Shown one piece after another: positions 7,651-17,810 of a stretch of 64,000 nucleotides of DNA. Source of the stretch: Flavobacterium fluviatile (GTDB taxonomy: Bacteria; Bacteroidota; Bacteroidia; Flavobacteriales; Flavobacteriaceae); assembly GCF_010645065.1 (NCBI RefSeq), contig NZ_JAADZW010000011.1:1-64000 (forward strand), given 5' to 3'. The first letter of the stretch is position 1, and each line of letters starts with the position of its first letter. A program made the position numbers and the translations under genes. The notes beneath the pieces are model-generated. The model was not told the origin of the DNA, made no database searches, and saw nothing but the letters and a program-made list of their open reading frames with translations.

Positions 7651-9381
7651 TTAGTTGTTTAATTGACTATTTGTTTGTCTCTCAACCGATGGTATAGGGA
7701 AATAATCATTTTTAGCTGGAGTATAAGTTACAGCAGCATTCTTGAAATCATCCCTGATTCTTTCTATAATATACAATGGTGCTTTGTTAGCTATAGTTGT
7801 AAAATTTTTCACTCTCCAATTTTCATCTGCAAGTAATTCAGTGAAAACAGATTTTGCAATTCCCCATCGTACTAAGTCTTTCCATCTATGACCTTCAAAA
7901 GCCAATTCAAGCGGTCTTTCTACTCTATGAATATGTGTTAAAACATTTTCTTTTGTAGGAGGTACTAAAGGTTGATTACCATGTACTTCTTTGCTTATAT
8001 GTAATTGTGGAAACGTATTACTATTTGTTGCTAAATATTGTTTTAATGTAATTACACCCGCACGAGTTCTAACAAAATCAATATACTTAATAGCTTCATT
8101 TACATCGCCAGTGCTGTTAAGAATTGCTTCAGCATACATTAAATAAACATCTGCCAACCTAATTTGCCTGCAGTTAATTCCGCTTCTAGAGTTTCCGTCC
8201 TCGTTAGCCAAATGATACCAGTTAGTATATTTCTTAACATAGGCACTTTGACCATAACCCCAACCTTTTAATTCAGCTACATTTCTTAAATAATATTGTC
8301 CTTCAAGATTTTTTGGGGCAATAGTAGCAGTAAGACGTTTAGACTGTAAATTAGTAGTGTTTATTGGATTTGTGACATCTACCGCATCATTAGTGTATAA
8401 TTCGTGTAAGAAATAAGATGGCAATATCGTATTAAATCCACCATAATTTAATTGCGCTAGCCCTACAGCTAAATTTGAAGCTTCTGCTCCAGCTGCATAA
8501 GGTGTGTCGTCAACATTACTTCCGTTAGCACCTGGATTTTCAGTTGCACTATAGGCAACTTCAAGAATTGACTCACTATTAAATTCGTGCTCTTCATCAA
8601 AATTATCCATGATATTCGCAGTCAGGCTATAAACACCTGAATCAATTACACTTTTAAATTCAGTCGCAGCTGGTCCCCATTGTTTGTCAAATAAATATAC
8701 TTTTCCAAGTATAGAAGTAGCGGTACCCCAAGTAACTCTACCTAAGTCTTTACCAGACCATGTTTCTGGCAGATTGGCTTTAGCAAATTCCAAATCAGGA
8801 ATGATAATTTGGCTATTAACCTCTGCGATTGAGCTAAATTTCACATTAAAATCTGCTTTTGTTTGCGGAACTTCTGTATGAATAACAGCTCCTCCATAAG
8901 TATTAGCTACTAAGAAATAGAAGAAAGCTCTTAAGGTACGGGCTTGGCCTTCAATACTTTCTTTTTCACCGGCAGCAAAAATACTTGGGTCAGCAGATTG
9001 AATTTTTTCTATTACTTGATTGGCTCTAAATATTCCAGTGTACAAATTTGCCCATTTGTTAGTAACCGCTTCACTGGCATCGTTAAAAGTGAAATTTCTG
9101 TAAGCATAGGGTCTGTACCAAGATTCAGTACCCCCTAAGTCTGCCATAATTTCATCTTCAATTAGGCCATTACCGCTTATTGATTGAAATTGTAAAGCCC
9201 CATAAACTGTAGTTAAGGCTGACTGAAAATCTTTTGTAGTTTTCCAAAAAGTTTGATTTGTAATTGTATTTGGATTTACCTGAGTCAAAAAATCCTCATC
9301 ATTACAACCTGAAGTAAGTAAAACAGTGCATATCGCTAATGATGCTAGTTTTACTTTTATATTTATTTTTCTATGTATCAT
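7651..9381 (-). CDS. susD: SusD/RagB family nutrient-binding lipoprotein
   Basis: This 576-residue outer-membrane lipoprotein (lipobox TSGC, C26) shows the SusD pattern: an N-terminal FLTQVNPNTITNQTFWKT start, helical TPR-like pairs, the YLMYAEAILN motif and the C-terminal RVERPLELAFEGHRWKDLVRW block. SusD proteins lid the partner SusC barrel and capture oligosaccharides. It is 20 bp downstream of the SusC gene. The pair together with GH16/GH86 enzymes defines this as an agar/porphyran PUL importer; the actual ligand is inferred. Confidence 0.95.
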   Translation of the reverse strand: MIHRKINIKVKLASLAICTVLLTSGCNDEDFLTQVNPNTITNQTFWKTTKDFQSALTTVYGALQFQSISGNGLIEDEIMADLGGTESWYRPYAYRNFTFNDASEAVTNKWANLYTGIFRANQVIEKIQSADPSIFAAGEKESIEGQARTLRAFFYFLVANTYGGAVIHTEVPQTKADFNVKFSSIAEVNSQIIIPDLEFAKANLPETWSGKDLGRVTWGTATSILGKVYLFDKQWGPAATEFKSVIDSGVYSLTANIMDNFDEEHEFNSESILEVAYSATENPGANGSNVDDTPYAAGAEASNLAVGLAQLNYGGFNTILPSYFLHELYTNDAVDVTNPINTTNLQSKRLTATIAPKNLEGQYYLRNVAELKGWGYGQSAYVKKYTNWYHLANEDGNSRSGINCRQIRLADVYLMYAEAILNSTGDVNEAIKYIDFVRTRAGVITLKQYLATNSNTFPQLHISKEVHGNQPLVPPTKENVLTHIHRVERPLELAFEGHRWKDLVRWGIAKSVFTELLADENWRVKNFTTIANKAPLYIIERIRDDFKNAAVTYTPAKNDYFPIPSVERQTNSQLNN

Positions 9382-9401
9382 TTTAATTTAATTTTAAGTT
9401 G

Positions 9402-12400
9402 TTAAAATTTAACCTGTAAACCAAGCACAAATCTTCTCGAAACAGGATAACTACCGCTATCTACACCACGTGTACTGATTCCATTTCCACCAACTTCAGG
9501 ATCGTAACCAGTATATTTTGTAAAAGTGAAAGGGTTCATACCTGTAACATACAATCTTATTTTACTTATTCCGTACTGAGTCATAAGCAATTCAGGTAAT
9601 GAATAACCTAAAGTTAAATTACGAATTCTGAAGTAGGTACCATCTTCTAACCAATAATCAGAACTTGCTCTAACGTTATTGTGATAAGCATTTCCTCTGT
9701 CTGAAGGCACATCAGAAGTAGGGTTCTCAGGAGACCACATAGAATATTGGTCTAAATGTCTTCCTTGTGTGTATGCAAAATATCTTGAACCATTGAATAA
9801 TTTAGCTCCGTAAGAAAAATAAGTCTGAATTCCAAAATCGAAACTTTTGTACGTTAGATCTAAATTCAACCCTGATTCAAATTTTGCCTGACCAGAACCC
9901 GCATATACACGGTCATCGTCAGTGATTTTATTGTCACCATTTTGATCAATGTAGCGCATATCACCCAAAATTGCACTTGGTTCTATTTTTTTGTACTCAA
10001 GTAAAGTTGCGTCGTCTTTTATAACACCTGCATTTTCTAGTAAAAAGTAAGCGCCAGCTTCATGACCTACAGCAAAGAATGTAGTAAAATCTACAGCATT
10101 CCCTAATGAATTGGTAGGACGTCCGTTACCATAACCTCTTTCAATGCCATCAAGGTTAGTTATTTCATTTACGTTTTTAGTAAAAGTTCCAGAAATATTA
10201 TATTTGAGACCATTTCCCATTTGGTTTTTATAGCTCATTGCTAGCTCAATACCTTTGTTAGTCATATTTCCAGCATTGACAATGATTGGGCTATACACAT
10301 CGACTGCGTTGGGATTGTACGTACCACCAGACGCAGGAGTTTGCTGAGGCAATAACATATCTTTTTTGTCATTCTTGTAGATATCAGCAGTAAAAGTTAA
10401 CTTGTTTTGAAACATAGCTAAATCCAATCCAATATTATTTGAAATACTTGTTTCCCATTTTACATCTGGATTAGAGAAACGTCTTTGTATAGCTCCATTT
10501 GCTAATGACTGATCTGAACCAAATAAGTAATTTACACCTGACTCAATTTGACCCGCATACGTATATGGAGGGATACTTTGGTTACCTAACTGAGCATAAC
10601 TTGCCCTTAATTTTAAGCTGTTTACTACTTTGTTGATAGCACCATCCTTGAAAAATTTTTCTTCAGATATATTCCAACCAGCAGAAACACCCGGGAAAGT
10701 ACCGTACCTGTTATCAGGTCCAAAGTTTGAGGAACCATCTCGTCTAATACTAGCTGATATTAAATAACGATCATTGTAGTTATATTGTACTCTACCTAAT
10801 AAACCACTAATGCTATTTGTGTAATCATAACTTGTTGGTTTTGTTCCTGCCTGACCTGAACCTAAAGAAGGCGTTTCATTGCTTAATAAACCAATTACAC
10901 CTACACCAACTTGTTTCGAATTGTATTCTTCGCGTGAAGCTACTCCAGTAAAGTTGAAAGAATGTTTACCTAAATTTAATTTATAATCCAGGATGTTTTC
11001 TATAGTAGATCTGTCTGTAAAAGTGTAATCTTCGTTCAATAATGCATCCGCTCTTGAGGCAGTTGCATTATATGAGCCATCAAGACCATATACCAATACT
11101 TGTGGACGGAAAAAAGACCTTCTATAATCCCAATTACTTTTACCTATATTTAATTTATAGGTTAAGTTTTTTACTATTTCATATTGTAAATTAACGGCAA
11201 TATTGCTTGATGTAACTTTTCTTTTGTCAACATTTTGTAATTCTCTTGCCAAATAGCCATAATAAATAGCATTTTCTACAGGATAATCAACACTAGACCC
11301 GGATCCCTGTACATCGCTTAATGGAATTTGCCATGGTCTTTGTCCAATAGCATATTCATATAAAGACCATGGTTCTTGCGTTCTATTTTCTACAGTCATC
11401 CCCATACTTACAAACGCTTTGAATTTACCTTTTGTAAATTGACCATTAATGCGGTTACTTAATCTATCAAAATCAGAGTTAATTAAAATTCCTTCTTGGT
11501 TATAATAATTTGAATTAAAATTCAATGTTAAATCCTGTGTTCCACCAGAAACACCTAGTCCGTAATTAGTAATTAAAGCATTGTTGTTTTGTACGTCGCC
11601 AACGTAGTCACTATCATAGTCTAAAAGTTCTGGTGTTGTAATAAAAAAAGTTGGTAACTGGCTAGACAACATTGCCTTTGTTGTATAATCCTCAAACAAT
11701 TGCTGCTGAGTGTTCATTAAAGGTGTACCTGAAGTAATATTTTGGATACCCGAATAAGCATTGAAATCTATACTAATTTTTCCCTTTTTACCTCTTTTAG
11801 TAGTAATCAAGATAACACCATTTGAGGCCCTAGTACCATAAACGGAGGCAGCAGCACCATCTTTTAATACGTCTAATGATTCAATTTGATCAGGTGAGAT
11901 ATTTGGGTTGCTTTGATAAGGAATTCCATCCACTACATACAATGGTTCTAATGAACCTGTCAATGAACCAACTCCTCTAATTTGGATATTAGTTGCTTCA
12001 CCAGGACGCCCACTAGCAGCCTGAACGTTAACCCCAGCAATTTGGCCTTGTAATGATTCTCCAACATCTGCTACTGGAGCTTTCGCAATAAGGTCTGCCT
12101 TTACGGTAGCAACAGCACCTGTAACCTCTTTTTTCTTTTGAGTTCCATAACCTACGACCACAACTTCATTTAAAATTTGCGTATCAGGCTGCATCTGAAT
12201 GTCTAACTTTTTAGTAGTGCCAACAGTTCTTGTGAGTGTTCTGTATCCCATAAATGAGAAAACTAAGGTTTGTTTTTCACTCACCTCCATTTCATAGCTT
12301 CCATCCATATCTGTAGAGGTACTAGTTGTAGATCCCTGGATTTTAATTGTTACCCCTGGTATTGGTAGCCCACTTTCATCTTTTACTTTTCCAGTAAGTT

Positions 12401-12491
12401 TGTTTTGTGCACTCACATCGAATGCACAAAGAAACAAGAGAAAAAACATTATAAGGAATGTCTTTTTCCAAAAGTTATACTCTTTTTTCAT
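9402..12491 (-). CDS. susC: SusC/RagA family TonB-dependent outer-membrane transporter
   Basis: This 1029-residue protein has a signal peptide ending near DVSAQ, then a CarboxypepD_reg-like domain (LTGKVKDESGLPIPGVTIKI, about 31-105). The SusC-type junction LNEVVVVGYGTQKKKEVTGA, the plug (about 115-230) and a 22-stranded beta-barrel ending in RFVLGLQVKF follow. It should import galactan oligosaccharides with TonB-ExbBD energy, with SusD as lid. It is the first gene of the minus-strand series. Four half-sites of the putative PUL operator lie 140-220 bp upstream, so induction with the GH2-GH117 and agarase units is likely. Confidence 0.96.
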   Translation of the reverse strand: MKKEYNFWKKTFLIMFFLLFLCAFDVSAQNKLTGKVKDESGLPIPGVTIKIQGSTTSTSTDMDGSYEMEVSEKQTLVFSFMGYRTLTRTVGTTKKLDIQMQPDTQILNEVVVVGYGTQKKKEVTGAVATVKADLIAKAPVADVGESLQGQIAGVNVQAASGRPGEATNIQIRGVGSLTGSLEPLYVVDGIPYQSNPNISPDQIESLDVLKDGAAASVYGTRASNGVILITTKRGKKGKISIDFNAYSGIQNITSGTPLMNTQQQLFEDYTTKAMLSSQLPTFFITTPELLDYDSDYVGDVQNNNALITNYGLGVSGGTQDLTLNFNSNYYNQEGILINSDFDRLSNRINGQFTKGKFKAFVSMGMTVENRTQEPWSLYEYAIGQRPWQIPLSDVQGSGSSVDYPVENAIYYGYLARELQNVDKRKVTSSNIAVNLQYEIVKNLTYKLNIGKSNWDYRRSFFRPQVLVYGLDGSYNATASRADALLNEDYTFTDRSTIENILDYKLNLGKHSFNFTGVASREEYNSKQVGVGVIGLLSNETPSLGSGQAGTKPTSYDYTNSISGLLGRVQYNYNDRYLISASIRRDGSSNFGPDNRYGTFPGVSAGWNISEEKFFKDGAINKVVNSLKLRASYAQLGNQSIPPYTYAGQIESGVNYLFGSDQSLANGAIQRRFSNPDVKWETSISNNIGLDLAMFQNKLTFTADIYKNDKKDMLLPQQTPASGGTYNPNAVDVYSPIIVNAGNMTNKGIELAMSYKNQMGNGLKYNISGTFTKNVNEITNLDGIERGYGNGRPTNSLGNAVDFTTFFAVGHEAGAYFLLENAGVIKDDATLLEYKKIEPSAILGDMRYIDQNGDNKITDDDRVYAGSGQAKFESGLNLDLTYKSFDFGIQTYFSYGAKLFNGSRYFAYTQGRHLDQYSMWSPENPTSDVPSDRGNAYHNNVRASSDYWLEDGTYFRIRNLTLGYSLPELLMTQYGISKIRLYVTGMNPFTFTKYTGYDPEVGGNGISTRGVDSGSYPVSRRFVLGLQVKF

Positions 12492-12630
12492 AAAGTTTTG
12501 GTAGTTAAATTAATTGACGGTTAGTTTTTTTTTTTTTTTGATAATGAAATTTTAGTCCGGATTTTTTATTGATTTCGTATTTTATCGATTGCTAAATTAC
12601 TTAAATGACATTATCAATGGTTTTTTTTAA

Positions 12631-12708
12631 ACTAGATATAAACTGAACAGACATGCATTTTTTTTAGTAAAATAAGGCGTTTAACAACTGAACTAACTAA
12701 ACTAGACA
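12631..12708 (-). promoter_or_regulatory. Putative PUL operator upstream of susC
   Basis: On the minus strand, TGTTCAGTTTATATCTAGT (12649-12631) begins two 11-bp direct repeats of the form TnTnnAGTTTA. Two more half-sites, TGTCTAGTTTA (12708-12698) and AGTTCAGTTGT (12694-12684), lie just upstream. The same 19-mer occurs before both agarase copies and, with one change, before GH2-GH117. The rest of the 578-bp gap (12492-13069) is AT-rich with a run of T at 12527-12539 and no credible gene. I saw no clear TAnnTTTG promoter element. Confidence 0.6.
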
Positions 12709-13069
12709 CAACTATATCTTGACAAAACTCAATTTTTGATAAAATACTGCTTATATAGTACTATTTTGTCTGGATTTTTTCAGTTAAAGAATAACTAAAA
12801 ATAAACTCGTAAAATTAAATTTGGTTTTTATATAAATATTTGATGAATTCAGGTTAATTTTTAGAATTGAGGTTGTTTTATAGTTATTAGTATTAAGTTT
12901 ATATGCGTTTTGCAGTTGATTTTGGATTTTATTTTTATGCCAAGATTCTGCGTTAGATTATTTCCTCATATAGTTGACGCACATTAAAAAGATTTTAATT
13001 GCTAAAAGGTAAAAAGACAGTATATATCAGTTTAATTTGGATTATTTGTCTCCTATTGTGTAGTATGGA

Positions 13070-14752
13070 TTAAAGTGAAGCAATAAAATCGGCTAAATTT
13101 TCATTTCTATCCAGCTTAAACTTTTTGCGTAAACGGTATCTTGAGGTGTGTACGCTTTCGAAAGAGATACCTAATAGAGAGGACATATCCTTGCTGGAAA
13201 AATTAAGCTTTACCAAAGCACATATTTTGAGATCAGTTTGCCCCAGATCTGGATATTTCTCTTTAAGGTTTTTATAAAAACTTTGGTTCACGGCAGTAAA
13301 TCGGGCTTCGAATTCTTTCCAGTTACTTGCAGAAGAACCTTGAATAGTTTTTAGCATATTGTTTATAGAGGTGCTGTCAATATTCTCTTTGTTTTCGGTA
13401 ATGCTTTTCTTTAGTTTTTCTATAAATTCCTCTTTTTCAATTAGCTGTAAGGCAGATGACGTGAGTTCCTTATTTTTTAATTCTAAAATCTCACTATTTT
13501 TTATCAGCTCTAACTCCTGTTTTTTTGCTAATAATTCTTTTTCGGCAAGATGCTTTCTGCGAATGTTTTTAAACAGCTGATGCCCGTAGATTATTAAAAA
13601 TAGAATTACAATTATCATGATTGTCGATTTGAGAAACCAAATATTTTCTTCGCTTTCCAGTTCTTTTATATGCTGTTCTTTTAATAGTTCTTTTTCCTTT
13701 TGCTTTTGAATGCGGTATTTGTCATTTATTTCAAATAAGTGCTGATTGTTCTTGCTTTTTCGGCCAAATATTTTATTATTCAATGTCATAGCTTCATTTG
13801 CATGAAAATAAGCAAGTTTGTACTTGTTGCTTTTAGAGTAAACTGTGGCCAGAGCAGTATGATCCATTAATTTATAATTCGCATGGCTTTTGTATATTTT
13901 GGATAAGGCTAATGATTTTTCTAAATAAATTTCGCTCTGAGTATAATCTCCTTTCATTTTATATACATTTCCTAATAAAGAATTGATAATAATAAGGTAG
14001 GATTTGTCGTTTTTTTCAAAATAATTTTTTGCCTCTAGTAATTTTGAAATAGCGGCATCAAACTTTTTATCAGTAGCGGCAAGAAAACCAGCTTCGGCCT
14101 CGATATAGCCATTGTTGGCTTTGTTTTTTGTTTTTTGTTTGGAGATATAGCAGCTATCAAGGTAAATTTTGGCCATTTTGTAATTCCCATTTACACGATA
14201 AAAATTTACTAATGCAAAATAATCGCTCACAATGTATCCGTTATCCATTTCATTTGCAGCAACGAGTTTTTCTTTTAATTTATGAGAAAGGGTAAAATAT
14301 TTTAAGGCTTCATCATCCCGTTGGTAAAAACTATAAAGCCAGCCCAAAGCATGGTATATAGTGGCTTTGGAGAAATCGTCTTTAGATTGGTCAGCAAGTA
14401 ATAATGCTTTCCAGTACAAATCGTAGGAATTTCCATAATCGACACTATGTCCGTATAAATCGGCAAGTTCGCTTATGCTGTGTATTAAGTTGAAAGTGTC
14501 TTTTTCTATCTTATATTTTTCAATACTTTTTTTGTAATAATAAATGGCTTTTTTCGAGTCAATATATTTTATGGCTTTGGCTTTTCGGAGGTACTCATTT
14601 TCTTTATATGTTTTCTGGGCGGTTGTCGAAAATGAAAAAAAGAGTACAATAAGTAGAGTAAAATACTTTTTTAAATTCAAAGAATGAATGAATTCAAATT
14701 TCTTTGGTTTTTTTCTTTTTACGGGTGCTTGTCGGTTAAATAGGAATTTCAT
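13070..14752 (-). CDS. TPR-containing transmembrane LuxR-type transcriptional regulator
   Basis: This 560-residue protein is probably the local PUL regulator. A basic N-terminus precedes a signal/anchor segment (KKYFTLLIVLFFSFSTTAQ). About ten TPR-like helical pairs occupy roughly 50-350 in the periplasm. One transmembrane helix (STIMIIVILFLIIYG, near 375-393) leads into a charged coiled coil (about 395-470) and a C-terminal LuxR-like helix-turn-helix (LGQTDLKICALVKLNFSSKD then SLLGISFESVHTSRYRLRKK). This layout would couple a periplasmic signal to cytoplasmic DNA binding without a phosphorelay. It is neither a hybrid two-component system nor a SusR. It lies between two of the putative operator clusters. 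Confidence 0.8.
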   Translation of the reverse strand: MKFLFNRQAPVKRKKPKKFEFIHSLNLKKYFTLLIVLFFSFSTTAQKTYKENEYLRKAKAIKYIDSKKAIYYYKKSIEKYKIEKDTFNLIHSISELADLYGHSVDYGNSYDLYWKALLLADQSKDDFSKATIYHALGWLYSFYQRDDEALKYFTLSHKLKEKLVAANEMDNGYIVSDYFALVNFYRVNGNYKMAKIYLDSCYISKQKTKNKANNGYIEAEAGFLAATDKKFDAAISKLLEAKNYFEKNDKSYLIIINSLLGNVYKMKGDYTQSEIYLEKSLALSKIYKSHANYKLMDHTALATVYSKSNKYKLAYFHANEAMTLNNKIFGRKSKNNQHLFEINDKYRIQKQKEKELLKEQHIKELESEENIWFLKSTIMIIVILFLIIYGHQLFKNIRRKHLAEKELLAKKQELELIKNSEILELKNKELTSSALQLIEKEEFIEKLKKSITENKENIDSTSINNMLKTIQGSSASNWKEFEARFTAVNQSFYKNLKEKYPDLGQTDLKICALVKLNFSSKDMSSLLGISFESVHTSRYRLRKKFKLDRNENLADFIASL

Positions 14753-14843
14753 AAATCTTGATGATTAAATTTAAATGAAAAAAATGTAAGTTAATGGGGT
14801 TTGCTTATAGTATTGTACTTAATAACAAGTGCAATATAAAAAT

Positions 14844-14907
14844 TGTCTAGTTTATTTTGTGTGCAATACCTCTCGATTTTAGCAATGTTCAGTTTATGTC
14901 TAGTTGC
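14844..14907 (+). promoter_or_regulatory. Putative PUL operator upstream of GH2-GH117
   Basis: The plus strand carries TGTCTAGTTTA (14844-14854), TGTTCAGTTTA (14886-14896) and TGTCTAGTTGC (14897-14907). The last two form a near-exact copy (18/19) of the 19-mer found before susC and the agarases. Spacings of 42 and 11 bp place the half-sites on one face of the helix. The 491-bp gap 14753-15243 separates the divergent regulator and GH2 genes; beyond these sites I find only AT-rich leader sequence. Confidence 0.6.
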
Positions 14908-15243
14908 TTATATGTTACTATATCTCTTATTATCACCATATTTGCTAATGTTGTTTATTCATAAAAAATAAAAGGTTTTTATATGTATTGTGCTATTTAA
15001 ATCTATTTAAATTATGATATATATAATTTTATATTAAAAGACAAATTTGTTGCGAAATGAATTTGTGAAATAAATATACTAACGATCATTGTTGCTTAAT
15101 GTAATCCGATACTTAATTTTTTATTTGGATTGTCTATTTGATTATTCTGTCATGTTCAGAATAAAAGAATAATGAAACTCAATAAAAAAACACAAATAGT
15201 TAAAAGAGAAACAATCTCTTTATAGTTAATTAAAAAAAATAGA

Positions 15244-17787
15244 GTGAAAAAGAATTTAAAAAAGAAGAGGTATAATGTACTGAAAAAGATTTCTTACGGA
15301 AGTATATTGTGTATGGCTTTATATGGTTGTACAGCTTCAAAAACAGACGGGACTAGTTCTGATTTTAATTTTGACTGGAGGTTTAAATTCGAAAGAGCAG
15401 AACAGGCGGGTGTGAATAACTGGGAAGAAATTAATTTACCGCATGATTGGAGTGCCACTTTTAGTTTTGACTCTATTAAAGGAGAAGGAGCTACTGGATA
15501 TAAAGTAGGTGGAATTGGTTTGTATGAAAAAGATTTTTCACTAGGTAAAGAATCCAATACCTTACATTATATTCTTTTTGATGGAATTTATAATAACAGC
15601 GAAGTTTGGTTAAATGATCAAAAGCTGGGTGAGCATCCTTATGGATATTCTCCATTTTATTATGACATCACTCCTTATATAGGTGATAATAAAAATACGG
15701 TGAAAGTAAAGGTAGATCATTCAAGATACGCTGACAGCCGCTGGTATACAGGTTCGGGAATTTATAGAAATGTAAAATTAATTGCCAAAAACAAATTGCA
15801 CGTTCCTATTTGGGGTACTTATATCACAACTCCTGCAGTTACAAAAGAAAAAAGTGAAGTAAATGTAGAAGTTAAAGTAAAGAATGCTTTTGATACGACT
15901 CAGGATTTTGAAGTAGTTGCCGAAATTCTAGACGCTACTAATAAGAAGGTAGCAGAAGAAACGACGAAACTTAGCTTGAATGCAGGAAAAGAAAAAGAAC
16001 TAGCGCTAAGAACAACTATTGCAAATCCTGCTTTATGGGATGTGAATTCTCCCAACCTTTATCATGCAAAAATCACGATTCGACAAAATGGACGATCGGT
16101 TGATGAAACGATTACGACTTTTGGTGTGCGTACTATAAAGTTTGATGTTAACAATGGTTTTTATTTGAATGGCAAAAACATGAAAATAAAAGGAGTGTGT
16201 TTGCATCATGATGGAGGATTGGTTGGTGCTGCTGTGCCTAAGGATGTTTGGAGAAGACGTTTTGTGAAGTTGAAAGAAGCAGGAGTAAACGCGATTCGTA
16301 TTTCTCATAATCCAGGATCGGCAGAATTTATCGATTTGTGTGACGAGATGGGATTTCTGGTTCAAGATGAGTTTTTTGACGAATGGGATAATCCAAAAGA
16401 CAAACGCTTGAATATGAAAGAGAAGTCGGTAGATTACATTACACGTGGTTATGGCGAACATTTTCAGGACTGGGCAGAACGTGATTTAAAAAACACGATG
16501 TTACGCGACCGAAATCATGCTTCAATTTTTCAGTGGAGCATTGGTAACGAAATAGAGTGGACATATCAAAGATCAGTTGATGCAACGGGTTTCTTTAATA
16601 TGAATTGGGATGGTAATTATTTCTGGTCTATTCCACCTATTGGTCCAGAAGAAATTAAGAGAAGGTATGAAACCAGTCCAAAAGAAAAATACAATATTGG
16701 TGAAACAGCTCATAAATTGGCAAAATGGACGAGAGAAATGGATACAACCCGATATGTTATTGCAAATTCCATATTGCCATCGGTTAGTCATATAAACGGT
16801 TTTGGAGATGCAGTAGATATTTTGGGCTACAGTTACCGTCGCGTAATGTATGACTACGGACATAAAAACTATCCAAATAAAATTATAATGGGTACTGAGA
16901 ATTTGGTACAATGGCATGAATGGAAAGCCATATTGGATCGTCCGTTTGTATCTGGAACTTTTTTATGGACTGGAATTGACTATTTGGGAGAATCTAACAA
17001 AAGATGGCCAAAAAAAGGAACTGACAGCGGTATGCTTGATTTTGCGGGATTTGAAAAGCCTTCTTACCACATGATGAAGTCGCTATGGAATGATGCACCT
17101 GAATTATACATTGCTACCCAAACAGAAGAAAAATCAAATTATAAAGTTGATGAAAAAACAGGGCAGCCTGTTGAAAAGAAAAAAGGTGCCTGGGAAACAG
17201 CGCTATGGGTTTGGCAAGATGTAAATGAACATTGGGAGTATGCAAACGGTACTAGAACAATAGTAGAAATTTATTCCAATTGTGATGAAGTAGAATTGTT
17301 TTTGAATGAAGTGTCTCTTGGGAAGAAAAAATTGGCAGATTTTGAAGATCATATTTACAAGTGGTCTGTTCCGTATCAGAAAGGTACACTTTACGCTAAA
17401 GGCACTCATAAAGGAAAAACTGTTGAAACGAAATTAATAACGCCTTCAAAACCCCATGCTATTAAGTTGACAACGGATAGAACATTGATAAATGCAGACG
17501 GTTATCAAGTGGCTCACATTGTAGCTCAAGTTGTTGATGCTGATGGTAATCCAATAAAAACCTTTAATCCTGAGATTAGCTTTACGGTTGAAGGAAAAGC
17601 TAAAGTTCTAGGGATTGATAATGGTGCAGTTGGAAATGTACAGGATTTTCAGTCTAATAAAATTATCATGAGTCAAGGAAGATGCCTATTTATTATACAA
17701 TCCAAAAAAGACCAAACTTCAAATATTATTATAAAAGCAAAAACAAGTAATCTAGAAAGCAATACAATAAAAATTACTCAAAAATAA
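15244..17787 (+). CDS. GH2 beta-galactosidase-like lipoprotein
   Basis: This 847-residue protein likely removes beta-galactose from the non-reducing end of agaro/porphyran oligosaccharides in the periplasm. The start is a GTG; the next in-frame ATG falls inside the signal peptide, so the GTG is preferred. The lipobox ends at C29. The sugar-binding domain (about 40-185), Ig-like domain (about 190-290) and TIM barrel follow. [10 protein letters not shown] gives acid/base E436 and [10 protein letters not shown] gives nucleophile E552. The C-terminal beta domains (from about 620) include an invasin/Big-like section. GH117 follows after 23 bp, a pairing consistent with alternate removal of Gal and anhydro-Gal. 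Confidence 0.88.
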   Translation: MKKNLKKKRYNVLKKISYGSILCMALYGCTASKTDGTSSDFNFDWRFKFERAEQAGVNNWEEINLPHDWSATFSFDSIKGEGATGYKVGGIGLYEKDFSLGKESNTLHYILFDGIYNNSEVWLNDQKLGEHPYGYSPFYYDITPYIGDNKNTVKVKVDHSRYADSRWYTGSGIYRNVKLIAKNKLHVPIWGTYITTPAVTKEKSEVNVEVKVKNAFDTTQDFEVVAEILDATNKKVAEETTKLSLNAGKEKELALRTTIANPALWDVNSPNLYHAKITIRQNGRSVDETITTFGVRTIKFDVNNGFYLNGKNMKIKGVCLHHDGGLVGAAVPKDVWRRRFVKLKEAGVNAIRISHNPGSAEFIDLCDEMGFLVQDEFFDEWDNPKDKRLNMKEKSVDYITRGYGEHFQDWAERDLKNTMLRDRNHASIFQWSIGNEIEWTYQRSVDATGFFNMNWDGNYFWSIPPIGPEEIKRRYETSPKEKYNIGETAHKLAKWTREMDTTRYVIANSILPSVSHINGFGDAVDILGYSYRRVMYDYGHKNYPNKIIMGTENLVQWHEWKAILDRPFVSGTFLWTGIDYLGESNKRWPKKGTDSGMLDFAGFEKPSYHMMKSLWNDAPELYIATQTEEKSNYKVDEKTGQPVEKKKGAWETALWVWQDVNEHWEYANGTRTIVEIYSNCDEVELFLNEVSLGKKKLADFEDHIYKWSVPYQKGTLYAKGTHKGKTVETKLITPSKPHAIKLTTDRTLINADGYQVAHIVAQVVDADGNPIKTFNPEISFTVEGKAKVLGIDNGAVGNVQDFQSNKIIMSQGRCLFIIQSKKDQTSNIIIKAKTSNLESNTIKITQK

Positions 17788-17810
17788 ACTAATTAAAAAA
17801 AACGATACCT

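Noticed and set aside
16033-16917. Long minus-strand frames inside the GH2 gene
   Set aside because: They are antisense to a well-supported coding region with intact catalytic residues, and have no recognisable product.
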